Shown here piece by piece: positions 27,012 through 35,224 of a stretch of 64,000 bases of DNA (within the stretch, counting starts at the first letter, position 1; every line of letters begins with the position of its first letter). The notes beneath the pieces were generated by a model. It saw only the letters and a program-made list of their open reading frames with translations, ran no database searches and had not been told where the DNA came from. The stretch spans positions 62,001-126,000 of the forward strand of contig JAQTOU010000007.1 of assembly GCA_028713125.1 (NCBI GenBank), written 5' to 3'. The position numbers were made by a program, and so were the translations under genes. The stretch comes from Elusimicrobiales bacterium (GTDB lineage Bacteria; Elusimicrobiota; Elusimicrobia; Elusimicrobiales; UBA9959).

Positions 27012-27255
27012 ACTGGCAATAGCGGCCCTTACGATGGCCGCGCTCTCTTTCGTTCATTTATTCGGCGTGGAAAAAGCCGGCATGGCCGTGGCCTTCGGAA
27101 CGATGGCCCTTAAGGACCCTTCGCTCACCCCGCATGGACAGAAACTTGCAATGGCCGCTATCATAACCGGCCTCGCCTACCTGGCGGTGGTGGCGGGCGT
27201 TTTCATCTTCCATATGCCCATGCTTAACGAACTGGCTTCGCATCTGGCAAAATAA
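27001..27255 (+). CDS. Small two-helix membrane protein in the metal efflux operon
   Basis: 84 residues with two hydrophobic segments (about 5-35 and 48-72) and few charges. It starts inside the anti-sigma gene and ends 2 bp before the TolC-type gene, so it is certainly co-translated with them. No family recognised. A HMPM motif (His-Met-Pro-Met) near the end of the second helix could bind soft metal. A role in the sigma/anti-sigma switch or in efflux is possible. Confidence 0.7.
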   Translation: MSTKLAIAALTMAALSFVHLFGVEKAGMAVAFGTMALKDPSLTPHGQKLAMAAIITGLAYLAVVAGVFIFHMPMLNELASHLAK

Positions 27256-27257
27256 TC

Positions 27258-28490
27258 ATGAACAAACTGGCCGCGGGCTTCCTGATTTTAGCGCTGAGCC
27301 CCGCCGTAATGGCGGAGGAGGCCGCGCGCCTTAATCTCAAGAGCTACCTGGCCGAAGTGCGCACCGGCAACCCTGAAATAGCCGCCGCGACAGCATTGTC
27401 GAAAGTTTACTCCGCCAAGGTCAGCCAGTCCTGGCTGCCGATGGACCCTACCCTGGAGTTCGAGCGGATGTACGCTGCCGGCGCCCTCGGCGGCGGCGCG
27501 GCGGAGCGCAATATAATGATCCGGCAGGAATTCCGGAACCCCTGGAAAATGCGCCTCCAGAGAAAGGCCGCGGACGCGGAGAGCGGCTATTTCGGGGCGC
27601 AGAAGAACGACAGGGTCAACCGCACTCTGGCCGAGGCAAGAGCCGCCTACTACGAATACGCCCTGGCCTGGCAGTATGAACGAATTTACGCTGAAAATAT
27701 GGAGCTGGCCAAGAAACTGTCCAAGATAGCGGAAACCCGCTACTCCATAAGCCAGGGCTCGCAAAGCGACGCTATAAAAGCCCAGGTGGAGCTTTCGAAA
27801 GCGATGAACATGCTCATCACGGCGCAGCAGGAGAAGGAAACGGCCGGGGCCCGCGTCAACAACCTGCGCGGAAAGGATCCCGAGGAGCCGCTTGCCGAAC
27901 CGGAAGCCTTCGACGCTTCCGCGGCGCCCGCGGATTATAAAGCTCTGGCGGCGGCGGTTACGGCGAAGAACCCGGGCCTGCAGGCGATGGCCGCCCGCCG
28001 GAGAGCTTCTGAAAATAAATTAGCGCTGGCCCGGGCCGAATACGCGCCGGATTTCATGCTGAGCTGGCGCCGCCGCGGCTCCAAAGACGCGGCGATGGAC
28101 GGGACCTATGACGTCTCGCTCGGGCTCACCTTGCCGCTCTGGTTCAGCAAGCAGGGAGATATGAACAAGGAAGCCCGCGCCGAGCGGGACATGAGCGCCG
28201 CCGAATTCGAAGCCGCGAAGAACGCGGTGCTCCTGGAGCTGAAGGAAATCACCGTGAAGCTGGACTATTACCGCCGGCTGAAAGACCTCTACGGCGGCAC
28301 GGTGCTGTCGCAGGCGGAGCTTTCGCTGAAGGCTTCGGAGGCCGCCTACCAGTCCGGCGAATCCGATTTTATGGACCTCATGGACGCGAACCGCACTTTG
28401 ATCGAGACCAAGCGGGAATATTACGAATACGCCGCCGCCTACGCTTCCTGGCTGGCCCGCCTCGGCAGTTTGACAGGAGAAAGTTTATGA
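27258..28490 (+). CDS. TolC-family outer membrane efflux protein (CusC/CzcC-like)
   Basis: 410-residue outer membrane channel component of the tripartite metal efflux pump. It has a signal peptide (MNKLAAGFLILALSPAVMAEEA) and two internal copies of the OEP helical repeat, for example RAAYYEYALAWQYERIYAENMELAKKLSKIAETRYS and SEAAYQSGESDFMDLMDANRTLIETKREYYEYAAAY shortened forms. The family is CusC/CzcC-like from its context. It starts 2 bp after the previous stop, and its end overlaps the adaptor gene by 4 bp (ATGA). Confidence 0.88.
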   Translation: MNKLAAGFLILALSPAVMAEEAARLNLKSYLAEVRTGNPEIAAATALSKVYSAKVSQSWLPMDPTLEFERMYAAGALGGGAAERNIMIRQEFRNPWKMRLQRKAADAESGYFGAQKNDRVNRTLAEARAAYYEYALAWQYERIYAENMELAKKLSKIAETRYSISQGSQSDAIKAQVELSKAMNMLITAQQEKETAGARVNNLRGKDPEEPLAEPEAFDASAAPADYKALAAAVTAKNPGLQAMAARRRASENKLALARAEYAPDFMLSWRRRGSKDAAMDGTYDVSLGLTLPLWFSKQGDMNKEARAERDMSAAEFEAAKNAVLLELKEITVKLDYYRRLKDLYGGTVLSQAELSLKASEAAYQSGESDFMDLMDANRTLIETKREYYEYAAAYASWLARLGSLTGESL

Positions 28491-29629
28491 ACAGGAAAGC
28501 ATTTATCTCCGGCATAATAGCCCTGGCCCTCCTTGGGGGGGGGCTAGCCTCCTACCGGCATTTCCACTCCGGGCACGGAGCGCAGGCCCAGGCCGGAATT
28601 TACTACTGCCCGATGCACCCGGATTACACTTCGGACAGGCCCGGGGACTGCCCAATCTGCGGGATGCACCTGGTCAAGAAAGAAAGAACGGCGCCGGCAG
28701 AGCGTAAAGTCAGGTTCTACAGGAACCCGATGAACCCCGCCGTCACCTCTAAAGTTCCGATGAAGGACGAGATGGGCATGGACTATCTCCCGGTTTATGA
28801 AGAGGAGGCCGGAAAGGCTTCGGTGGCCGGCCGCGGAACGGTCTCGCTTACTCCCGAAAAACAGAGGATGATAGGGCTTAAAACAGAAAAAGCGGCCTAC
28901 AGGACCCTTTCAAAAACTGTTCGCGCTTCAGGCAAGGTCGCCTACGACCCCGACCTGTACCGCGCTATCAGCGAATACAGGGAATCGCTGGCCTCTTATG
29001 AGCAGATCAAGGCGGGAACCTGGCAGGAGGCGATAGACCGCGCCAAAGCGGTGGTGGAGTCTTCGAAGATAAAACTGCGCCAGCTCGGCATAGGCGAGGA
29101 ACAGCTGGAATCAATGCGCAAGACCCCGGGGGAATACGACAATTTGCTTATCGCCGGTGAGAAAGTCTGGATCTACGCTCAGATCTACGAGTATGAATCG
29201 GCCTCGGTCAAGCCGGGCCAGCGCGCCGCTATAACTTCCCGCGCCTACCCCGGACGCGAGTTCACCGGCGTAGTCCGCTCCGTGGACCCGATCTTCTCCG
29301 AGGAGACGCGCACGCTGCGCGCGCGCATCGAGACCGACAATCCGGGAGGCGAATTGCGCTCCGAGATGTATGTGGAAGCCGTAATAAAGGCCGAGCTCGG
29401 GACGATGCTGGCCGTGCCCGTCTCCGCCGTGCTCAATACCGGCGAGAATGAAATAGCCTTTGTCATGAAGGACGAGGGGACTTTCGAACCGCGCGAGGTC
29501 AGGACGGGCCGCCGCAACGACGATTACGCCGAGATAGTCTCCGGACTGCGGGCCGGAGAGAAAGTGGTGACATCGGCTAATTTCATGATAGATTCCGAAT
29601 CCAGGATGAAAGCGGCGCTAGGAAATTAA
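28487..29629 (+). CDS. RND periplasmic adaptor with heavy-metal-binding domain (CusB-like)
   Basis: Membrane-fusion protein linking the RND pump to the TolC-type channel. The 380-residue product has an N-terminal membrane anchor, then a heavy-metal-binding domain YYCPMHPDY...GDCPICGMHL (Cys41, Cys55, Cys58), then a second, Cys-free copy FYRNPMNPAV...DEMGMDYLPVY. The barrel-sandwich and beta-barrel adaptor domains follow (residues ~110-380, with LAVPVSAVLNTGENEIAFV). The Met-rich metal domains favour Cu(I)/Ag(I) over Zn/Co. It overlaps the channel gene by 4 bp and precedes the pump by 45 bp. Confidence 0.92.
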   Translation: MNRKAFISGIIALALLGGGLASYRHFHSGHGAQAQAGIYYCPMHPDYTSDRPGDCPICGMHLVKKERTAPAERKVRFYRNPMNPAVTSKVPMKDEMGMDYLPVYEEEAGKASVAGRGTVSLTPEKQRMIGLKTEKAAYRTLSKTVRASGKVAYDPDLYRAISEYRESLASYEQIKAGTWQEAIDRAKAVVESSKIKLRQLGIGEEQLESMRKTPGEYDNLLIAGEKVWIYAQIYEYESASVKPGQRAAITSRAYPGREFTGVVRSVDPIFSEETRTLRARIETDNPGGELRSEMYVEAVIKAELGTMLAVPVSAVLNTGENEIAFVMKDEGTFEPREVRTGRRNDDYAEIVSGLRAGEKVVTSANFMIDSESRMKAALGN

Positions 29630-29674
29630 GAAATAGAATGTAGGGTCGGAGTCGAATATTTTTTTACGGCCGTT

Positions 29675-32600
29675 ATGATCAAAAATATCATCGCTTTCTC
29701 CGCTAGAAACAGGGCACTGGTCCTGATCTTCGCGCTCGCCGCCTGCGTCGGCGGATTTTACGCCGTAAAGAACATTAACCTGGACGCCATCCCCGATCTT
29801 TCTGACACCCAGGTGATAGTCTATTCGAAGTGGGACCGCTCGCCTGACATAGTGGAAGACCAGGTGACCTATCCGGTTATAACCTCGCTGCTTGGCCTGC
29901 CCAAAGTGAAGACCATACGCGGCTTCTCCGACTTCGGCTTTTCCTACGTCTATGTCATCTTCGAGGACGGAACCGATATTTACTGGGCCCGCGCGCGCGT
30001 GCTGGAATACCTGAGCAAGATACTCCCGCAGCTGCCGGACGGCGTCAAGACCGAGCTGGGGCCGGACGCCACCGGCGTGGGCTGGATCTACCAGTACGCC
30101 CTGGTGGACAGGTCCGGCCGCCATGACCTGTCGCAGCTGCGCTCCTTCCAGGACTGGAACCTGCGCTACCAGCTGCAGTCGGTACCCGGCGTGGCTGAAG
30201 TGGCGGCTATCGGCGGCTTCCAGAAGCAGTACCAGGTGAACCTGAACCCTAATTCCCTGGCCGCCTACAATATCTCCATCGACAAAGTTCTTAAAGCCGT
30301 CCGCGACGGCAACGAAGAAGCCGGCGCGCGCCTGATAGAATACTCCGGCGCCGAATATATGATCCGCGGCAAGGGCTACGCGAAGTCCGCTAAGGATATA
30401 GAGGATATCGTAGTCGCGGGCGGCCGCGGCACGCCGGTTCTTTTAAAAAGCCTTGGTACCGTCACCTCGGGGCCGGAACTGCGGCGCGGCGTCTCCGACC
30501 TGGACGGCGAGGGGGATACCGTCGGCGGCATAGTGGTCATGCGCCACGGCGAGAACGCGCTTAAAGTCATCGAGCGCGTCAAAGAGCGGATAGAGCAGGC
30601 CAAAGCCTCCCTCCCGGAGGGGATGGAGATACTCACGGTCTACGACCGCTCGGACCTGATAAAAAAAGCCATCGCCACCCTTAAGCGCCAGCTCACCGAG
30701 GAAATGCTGATAGTGAGCCTGGTCATACTCGTCTTCCTCTGGCATATCCCGTCGGCAATTATCCCGATCGTCACCATACCGATCTCGGTGCTGCTCGCCT
30801 TTATCCCGATGTACTTCCTGGGCATCTCCTCCAATATCATGTCCCTCTCGGGCATAGCCATCTCTATCGGCGTGCTGGTCGACGGGGCGATAGTGGAGGT
30901 GGAGAACGCCTATAAAAAGCTGGAGCACTGGCAGAGCGGTGGGCGCAAAGGCGATTTCCACGCGGTGCGCCTGGAGGCCCTCCAGGAAGTCGGCCCGGCG
31001 GTTTTCTTCTCTTTGCTCGTCATCGCCGTGGCTTTCATGCCTATCTTCACGCTCGTAGACCAGGAGGGCCGCCTCTTCAAGCCGCTGGCCTATACCAAGA
31101 ACCTCACCATGTTCGTGGCCGCGCTCCTCGCCATCACGCTGGATCCCGCCCTGCGGATGATGTTCACCCGCATGGATTATTCGCAGTTCAAACCGGCCTG
31201 GCTGTCGAACATCTTTAACGCCGTCACCGTAGGGAAATACTATCCCGAGGAAAAGCATCCTATCTCGCGCCGGCTCTTTAAAATTTACGAGCCGGTCTGC
31301 CGCTGGACGCTGGAGCATCCGAAGAAAGTTATCAGCGCCGCGCTTTTCCTTATACTGACGACCATCCCGGTGTATTTGAAGACCGGCTCCGAGTTCATGC
31401 CGCCGCTGAACGAGGGAACCATACTTTATATGCCCACCACGCTGCCGGGCATCTCGGTCACCGAAGCGCAGCGCCTGCTGCAGGAACAGGACCGCATCCT
31501 CAAGTCCATCCCCGAGGTAGAGCGCGTTTTCGGCAAGGCCGGCCGCGCCGAAACCTCCACCGACCCCGCGCCTTTCTCCATGATGGAGACCGTGGCCGTG
31601 CTGAAGCCGCAGGACCAATGGAGGAAGAAAGACCGCTGGTATTCCTCCTGGCTCCCGGATTTCGCGCAGGCGCCGCTGCGGCATATCTGGCATGACCGTC
31701 TGAGCTGGGACGAACTGATCACCGATATCGATTCGAAAATGCAGTTCCCCGGCGTCTCGAACGCCTGGACCATGCCGATAAAGGCGCGCATCGACATGCT
31801 CACCACCGGCGTGCGCACGCCGGTAGGCATCAAGATCTTCGGCACGGACCTGAAAAAAATAGAGGAGACGGGGATAGAGGTAGAAAAACTGGTGCGGCAG
31901 GTGAAGGGGACCAGAAGCGTTTACGCCGAGCGCACGGCCGGCGGCTATTTCCTGGACTTCACGCTGAAGCGCGAAGCCCTGGCCCGCTACGGCCTCACCG
32001 TGAAGGAAGCGCAGATGGCCCTTATGACCGCTATCGGCGGCCAGAACCTGACCACCACGGTGGAAGGCCGCGAGCGCTACTCGGTGAACGTGCGCTACGC
32101 CCGCGACTTCCGGGACAATGTGGACAAGCTCGGCCGCGTCCTGGTCACCGCCGAGAGCGGCGTGAACGTCCCGCTCGCCCAGATCGCCGACATAGAGTTC
32201 CGCCAGGGCCCGGCGATGATCCGCGACGAGAACGGAATGCTCTCCGGCTATGTCTACGTGGATATCGAAGGCGTCGACGTCGGGACCTATGTCAGCAGCG
32301 CAAAGAAGCTGGTGGGGGAGAAACTCAAACTTCCCGCAGGCTACTCCCTGCAGTGGAGCGGCCAGTACGAGAATATGCTGCGGGTGCGCGAGCGCCTTAA
32401 AATTGTCCTGCCGCTGACCCTCTTCCTCATCTTCCTGCTGATCTACATGAACACCAAGTCGGCGGTCAAGACCTCGATCGTACTGCTGGCCGTGCCGTTC
32501 TCTCTGATAGGCGCGGTGTGGTTCGTCTACCTGCTCGGCTATAACATGTCTATCGCGGTCTGGGTGGGCATGATAGCCCTGATGGGCCTGGACGCGGAGA

Positions 32601-32917
32601 CGGGCGTTTTCATGCTGCTCTACCTGGACCTGGCCTACGACGATATGAAGAAGGCCGGCCGGATGAACTCCGCCGCGGACCTTGAAGAAGCCGTAATACA
32701 CGGCGCCGTAAAACGCGTGCGCCCGAAGATGATGACAGTAGCCGCGGCCTTCATGGGCCTGGTCCCCATAATGTGGGCCCTCAGCACCGGCTCCGACGTG
32801 ATGAAGCGCGTAGCCGCGCCGATGATAGGCGGCCTGTTCACCAGTTTCGCGCTGGAGCTGCTGATCTACCCGGTGGTCTTCTTCCTCTGGAAAAAGAAGG
32901 AGAACGCTTTTAACTGA
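29675..32917 (+). CDS. cusA: Heavy-metal efflux RND pump (CusA-like)
   Basis: Proton-driven inner-membrane pump of the heavy-metal RND family, moving metal from cytoplasm or periplasm through the adaptor and outer membrane channel. The 1080-residue length is typical. The first helix is followed by NINLDAIPDLSDTQVIVYSKW, a classic CusA/CzcA opening. Periplasmic methionines in DPAPFSMMET and ARIDMLTTGVRTPVG correspond to the region of the CusA methionine sites. Twelve membrane segments in two sets are visible, including GLDAETGVFMLLYLD. Monovalent copper/silver is the likely substrate by motif and context. No clear Shine-Dalgarno. Confidence 0.93.
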   Translation: MIKNIIAFSARNRALVLIFALAACVGGFYAVKNINLDAIPDLSDTQVIVYSKWDRSPDIVEDQVTYPVITSLLGLPKVKTIRGFSDFGFSYVYVIFEDGTDIYWARARVLEYLSKILPQLPDGVKTELGPDATGVGWIYQYALVDRSGRHDLSQLRSFQDWNLRYQLQSVPGVAEVAAIGGFQKQYQVNLNPNSLAAYNISIDKVLKAVRDGNEEAGARLIEYSGAEYMIRGKGYAKSAKDIEDIVVAGGRGTPVLLKSLGTVTSGPELRRGVSDLDGEGDTVGGIVVMRHGENALKVIERVKERIEQAKASLPEGMEILTVYDRSDLIKKAIATLKRQLTEEMLIVSLVILVFLWHIPSAIIPIVTIPISVLLAFIPMYFLGISSNIMSLSGIAISIGVLVDGAIVEVENAYKKLEHWQSGGRKGDFHAVRLEALQEVGPAVFFSLLVIAVAFMPIFTLVDQEGRLFKPLAYTKNLTMFVAALLAITLDPALRMMFTRMDYSQFKPAWLSNIFNAVTVGKYYPEEKHPISRRLFKIYEPVCRWTLEHPKKVISAALFLILTTIPVYLKTGSEFMPPLNEGTILYMPTTLPGISVTEAQRLLQEQDRILKSIPEVERVFGKAGRAETSTDPAPFSMMETVAVLKPQDQWRKKDRWYSSWLPDFAQAPLRHIWHDRLSWDELITDIDSKMQFPGVSNAWTMPIKARIDMLTTGVRTPVGIKIFGTDLKKIEETGIEVEKLVRQVKGTRSVYAERTAGGYFLDFTLKREALARYGLTVKEAQMALMTAIGGQNLTTTVEGRERYSVNVRYARDFRDNVDKLGRVLVTAESGVNVPLAQIADIEFRQGPAMIRDENGMLSGYVYVDIEGVDVGTYVSSAKKLVGEKLKLPAGYSLQWSGQYENMLRVRERLKIVLPLTLFLIFLLIYMNTKSAVKTSIVLLAVPFSLIGAVWFVYLLGYNMSIAVWVGMIALMGLDAETGVFMLLYLDLAYDDMKKAGRMNSAADLEEAVIHGAVKRVRPKMMTVAAAFMGLVPIMWALSTGSDVMKRVAAPMIGGLFTSFALELLIYPVVFFLWKKKENAFN

Positions 32918-32935
32918 ATCGAAGAGGGAGCTGCT

Positions 32936-33115
32936 ATGGAAGAAACTAAAAAAGACTGCCGCGCGAAGAAACACCTTTGCGACCTGATGGCGGATAAAGC
33001 CGCCTTTGAAGCCGTGAAAGAGGCGGCAAAGAACGCTCGGTTCATCTGTAAAGCCTGCGGCCGGACCGCCGGAAAAGCGGAGAGCCTGTGCGATCCGCTA
33101 AGCCTGGACGCCTAA
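32936..33115 (+). CDS. Small CxxC protein in the metal locus (below ORF-track cutoff)
   Basis: 59 codons, ATG preceded by GAGGGAG, starting 18 bp after cusA. The product is hydrophilic with KKHLCDLMADKAAFEAVKEA and then FICKACGRTAGK and LCDPLSLD: a C-x2-C pair plus other cysteines, suited to metal binding. No signal peptide, so cytoplasmic. It is missing from the track because it is shorter than 60 residues. A metallochaperone-like role is inference. Confidence 0.68.
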   Translation: MEETKKDCRAKKHLCDLMADKAAFEAVKEAAKNARFICKACGRTAGKAESLCDPLSLDA

Positions 33116-33176
33116 TATCAATACGCGGTGTACGGGATTTAAGGCGGGACAAATCGAGCGGTCAATGGAGGAAATT

Positions 33177-33623
33177 ATGAATAAGAAACTAACAATACTG
33201 TGCGGATTCGCCCTGGTATTGTCATGTTCCGCGGCTTTCGCCGCCGAAGGCGCCAAGCCGGAGAAAGCGGAGAACAAGGGCCAGGAGCAGAAGAAAGAAG
33301 CTAAAACCGCCGCTAAAGCGAAGGCTCCGAAAGCGGTCCTGCGCAAAATAGCGAAGGAAGAGATCGGCAAAGAGGCGGTCTGCCCTGTGACCGGTGAGAA
33401 ATTCAAAGTAACAGAAGAGACAATATCGGCTTCCTACAAGGGCAAAGTGTATTACTTCTGCTGCCCCGGCTGCGACAAAGGGTTCATCGCGAGCCCGGAG
33501 AAGTACCTGAACAAAAAGAAGGCTGAGCAGGCTAAGATCTACGTATGCCCCATGGGCGACTACCAGGGCGACAAGCCGGGCAAATGCCCCAAGTGCGGGA
33601 TGAACCTGTTAGAGAAGAAGTAA
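33177..33623 (+). CDS. Exported YHS-like/heavy-metal-binding domain protein
   Basis: ATG 33177 (GGAGG at 33167) is preferred to the track start four codons upstream. 148 residues: signal peptide MNKKLTILCGFALVLSCSAAFA, a Lys/Ala-rich linker, a YHS-like domain (AVCPVTGEKF...KVYYFCCPGCDKGFIASPEKYL) and a C-terminal heavy-metal-binding motif YVCPMGDYQ...GKCPKCGMNL. Both modules bind copper-type metals in related periplasmic proteins. The last motif is nearly identical, even in DNA, to the end of the exported protein at 55216. It probably buffers metal in the periplasm for the Cus-like pump. Confidence 0.84.
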   Translation: MNKKLTILCGFALVLSCSAAFAAEGAKPEKAENKGQEQKKEAKTAAKAKAPKAVLRKIAKEEIGKEAVCPVTGEKFKVTEETISASYKGKVYYFCCPGCDKGFIASPEKYLNKKKAEQAKIYVCPMGDYQGDKPGKCPKCGMNLLEKK

Positions 33624-33633
33624 ATAGAAATTT

Positions 33634-33657
33634 CCGGGCCGGCTTGTACAGGCCCGG
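33634..33657 (+). other. Hairpin before the peptide gene
   Basis: CCGGGCC and GGCCCGG form a 7-bp GC stem with a 10-base loop, 29 bp before the peptide ATG. There is no T-run after it, so it is not a standard terminator; it may stabilise the 5' end of a processed mRNA. Confidence 0.4.
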
Positions 33658-33685
33658 GAGAAGTAAAAAGTCACGGAGGTTACGC

Positions 33686-33772
33686 ATGCTGTTCGAAGAA
33701 CACAATGAAGTTGCTGTTGTGATAGTGAGCGAGCTCCACTGCGAGAAGCCTAAGTGCGATGAGCAGCCCTAA
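33686..33772 (+). CDS. Candidate RiPP precursor peptide, 28 residues
   Basis: ATG 33686 follows a strong GGAGG site with ideal spacing and encodes MLFEEHNEVAVVIVSEL followed by HCEKPKCDEQP. The N-terminal part looks like a leader (acidic, then a hydrophobic strand suited to pairing with a PqqD-like domain). The C-terminal part is a short hydrophilic core with two cysteines spaced C-x4-C. Size is like PqqA and mycofactocin precursors. The next gene, 96 bp on, is a PqqD-like/radical SAM/SPASM enzyme, the usual maturase for such peptides. The track hides it inside a longer ORF (33545-33772) whose upstream part is a shadow. Product chemistry is unknown. Confidence 0.62.
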   Translation: MLFEEHNEVAVVIVSELHCEKPKCDEQP

Positions 33773-33790
33773 GCGCTGCTGAAGTAAAAG

Positions 33791-33845
33791 GAGGCAGCCT
33801 CCGCGCAAGTCCTGGCAAGAGCAGGGGCCCGCGGAGGCTGCCCTC
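33791..33845 (+). promoter_or_regulatory. Long hairpin between peptide gene and maturase
   Basis: GGCAGCCTCCGCG and CGCGGAGGCTGCC pair perfectly over 13 bp, with a smaller CCTG/CAGG helix in the loop. A CTTTTT run comes about ten bases later, so it could act as a leaky terminator. Such hairpins commonly let cells make much more precursor than enzyme in RiPP operons. Confidence 0.65.
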
Positions 33846-33868
33846 CCATTACTTTTTCAATTTGAACT

Positions 33869-35083
33869 ATGCAAATTAAAGATTGCGTTTTAAAGCGCTC
33901 CCAGGACGGGATCTGGCTGTATCATACGGCCAGCGGCTACAAAGTAAAGATGAACCAGGAGGCGCTGGACGTCCTCGAGGCCATGGCCGCGCGCCTGGGC
34001 GCCGCCGAAATGACGGAAAAGGAGAAGCTGATCTACGACAAGTTAGCGGCCAAAGGCATCGCCGGCGAAGACACCGGCCGCGAAGAAGACCGCCGGATCT
34101 TTCTAAGGGAGAAGAGCAGACTGTCCTCGGTAGACCTGGAGTTCTCCGGCCGCTGCAACCTTAGCTGCGCGCACTGCTTCGCCGCGCTCTCACAAAAAGA
34201 TATGAGCCGGGAAACCCTTGAGAAGGTATTCGCGGGGATAGACGCCCTTGAACCGGTAAGCCTGACGATCAACGGCGGGGAACCTTTGCTGAACCCGCTG
34301 CTCCCGGAGGCGCTGCGGCAGGCGCGGGCGCGGCGGCTGCGCGTCACAGTGATGTCAAACGCTACGCTGGCCACCGAAGAAACCGCCGGGCTCCTGAAAG
34401 ACAACGCCGTGGCAAAAGTACTGGTCAGCCTGGATTTCTTCGAAGAAACGCACGACGCCATCCGCGGAAGCGGCGCCTTTAAAAGGGCCGTCCGCGGGAT
34501 AAAGTTTTTTATCGCCAGGAAACTGCCGGTCTTCATCTCTGCCGTGGTGCAGGAAAGCACGGCGGGACGCCTGGAGGAATTTAAAAACTTCTGCCTGGGC
34601 GAACTCGGGGCTTCCGGAATTAAGTTCTCCGCTGTCATGCCCATCGGCAGTGCCAAGGATTCGCCAAAGCTGGGGCTGTCCGCTGCGAAAACGAAGGAAC
34701 TCTACAACGATGGGCTGATACCGGCTCCCGGGGACGGCGACGGCGTTATCGCCAGGCTTGCCGAAGGACGCAAATTATATTGCAAGGCCGGTGTGAACCA
34801 GTGCTTCATCTCTGCGGACGGCCAGGTTTACGCCTGCCATTATTTCCAGAACATCGGAGAAAGCATGGGGAGCCTGGCCGACAGATCTTTGGAAACCATA
34901 TATAGGGAATATCAGGACGGCCGGGCCGTACCAGTGGACCTGGACTGGAACAAGCTGGAAAAGTGCAAAGCCTGCGTCCATTTCGCTAAATGTATGGGCG
35001 GCTGCCGCGCCAGGGCGAAAATACTCACCCGCAGCTGGCACGATCCTGACCCGTTTTCCTGCGGCATCTACGGCGTGGAGTAA
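33869..35083 (+). CDS. Radical SAM/SPASM peptide maturase with PqqD-like domain
   Basis: 404 residues. Residues 1-70 resemble a PqqD-type RiPP recognition element (DGIWLYHTASGYKVKMNQEA). The radical SAM cluster motif is C96-x3-C100-x2-C103 (CNLSCAHC), with the glycine motif INGGEPLLNP. The SPASM domain is complete: C305-x12-G-x4-C323, then C366-x2-C369-x5-C375-x3-C379 and C398, binding two auxiliary 4Fe-4S clusters. Enzymes of this layout install thioether or carbon-carbon cross-links in peptides. It follows the 28-residue peptide gene and has no obvious ribosome site, consistent with lower expression. The family is certain; the peptide substrate is inferred. Confidence 0.88.
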   Translation: MQIKDCVLKRSQDGIWLYHTASGYKVKMNQEALDVLEAMAARLGAAEMTEKEKLIYDKLAAKGIAGEDTGREEDRRIFLREKSRLSSVDLEFSGRCNLSCAHCFAALSQKDMSRETLEKVFAGIDALEPVSLTINGGEPLLNPLLPEALRQARARRLRVTVMSNATLATEETAGLLKDNAVAKVLVSLDFFEETHDAIRGSGAFKRAVRGIKFFIARKLPVFISAVVQESTAGRLEEFKNFCLGELGASGIKFSAVMPIGSAKDSPKLGLSAAKTKELYNDGLIPAPGDGDGVIARLAEGRKLYCKAGVNQCFISADGQVYACHYFQNIGESMGSLADRSLETIYREYQDGRAVPVDLDWNKLEKCKACVHFAKCMGGCRARAKILTRSWHDPDPFSCGIYGVE

Positions 35084-35103
35084 GCGCCTGCGCTTCTTAA
35101 CAA

Positions 35104-35145
35104 AAAAGACTCCCCTGGACCTTCTGAGGGAGTCTTTTAATTTTG
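35104..35145 (+). terminator. Terminator after the maturase gene
   Basis: AAAAGACTCCC and GGGAGTCTTTT form an 11-bp stem with a 13-base loop, followed by a T-rich tail (AATTTT). It separates the RiPP cassette from the sulfur genes. Confidence 0.85.
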
Positions 35146-35163
35146 ATACAATCACACTATACT
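35135..35163 (+). promoter_or_regulatory. Possible promoter of the transsulfuration operon
   Basis: TATACT (35158-35163) is a good -10 with a weak -35 TTTTAA 17 bp upstream, inside the terminator tail. TACAAT at 35147 is an alternative -10. Confidence 0.35.
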
Positions 35164-35224
35164 GCAGGAAACGCTTTCAGGAATGCGAGGCGGCAGGAAC
35201 CTTTAGACCGCCACATGGAGAAAT

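Noticed and set aside
30443-32974. 843-residue minus-strand ORF opposite cusA
   Set aside because: It mirrors the pump gene exactly, is His/Arg/Gly/Glu-rich with no domain, and is a GC-driven shadow. The same holds for minus ORFs opposite mgtA (40278-42740), the APC permease (7563-9068), cbs (35231-36463) and ubiD (47782-48963).
33545-33685. Upstream part of the 75-residue ORF containing the peptide gene
   Set aside because: It overlaps the metal-binding protein gene in another frame; only the portion from ATG 33686 has its own ribosome site.
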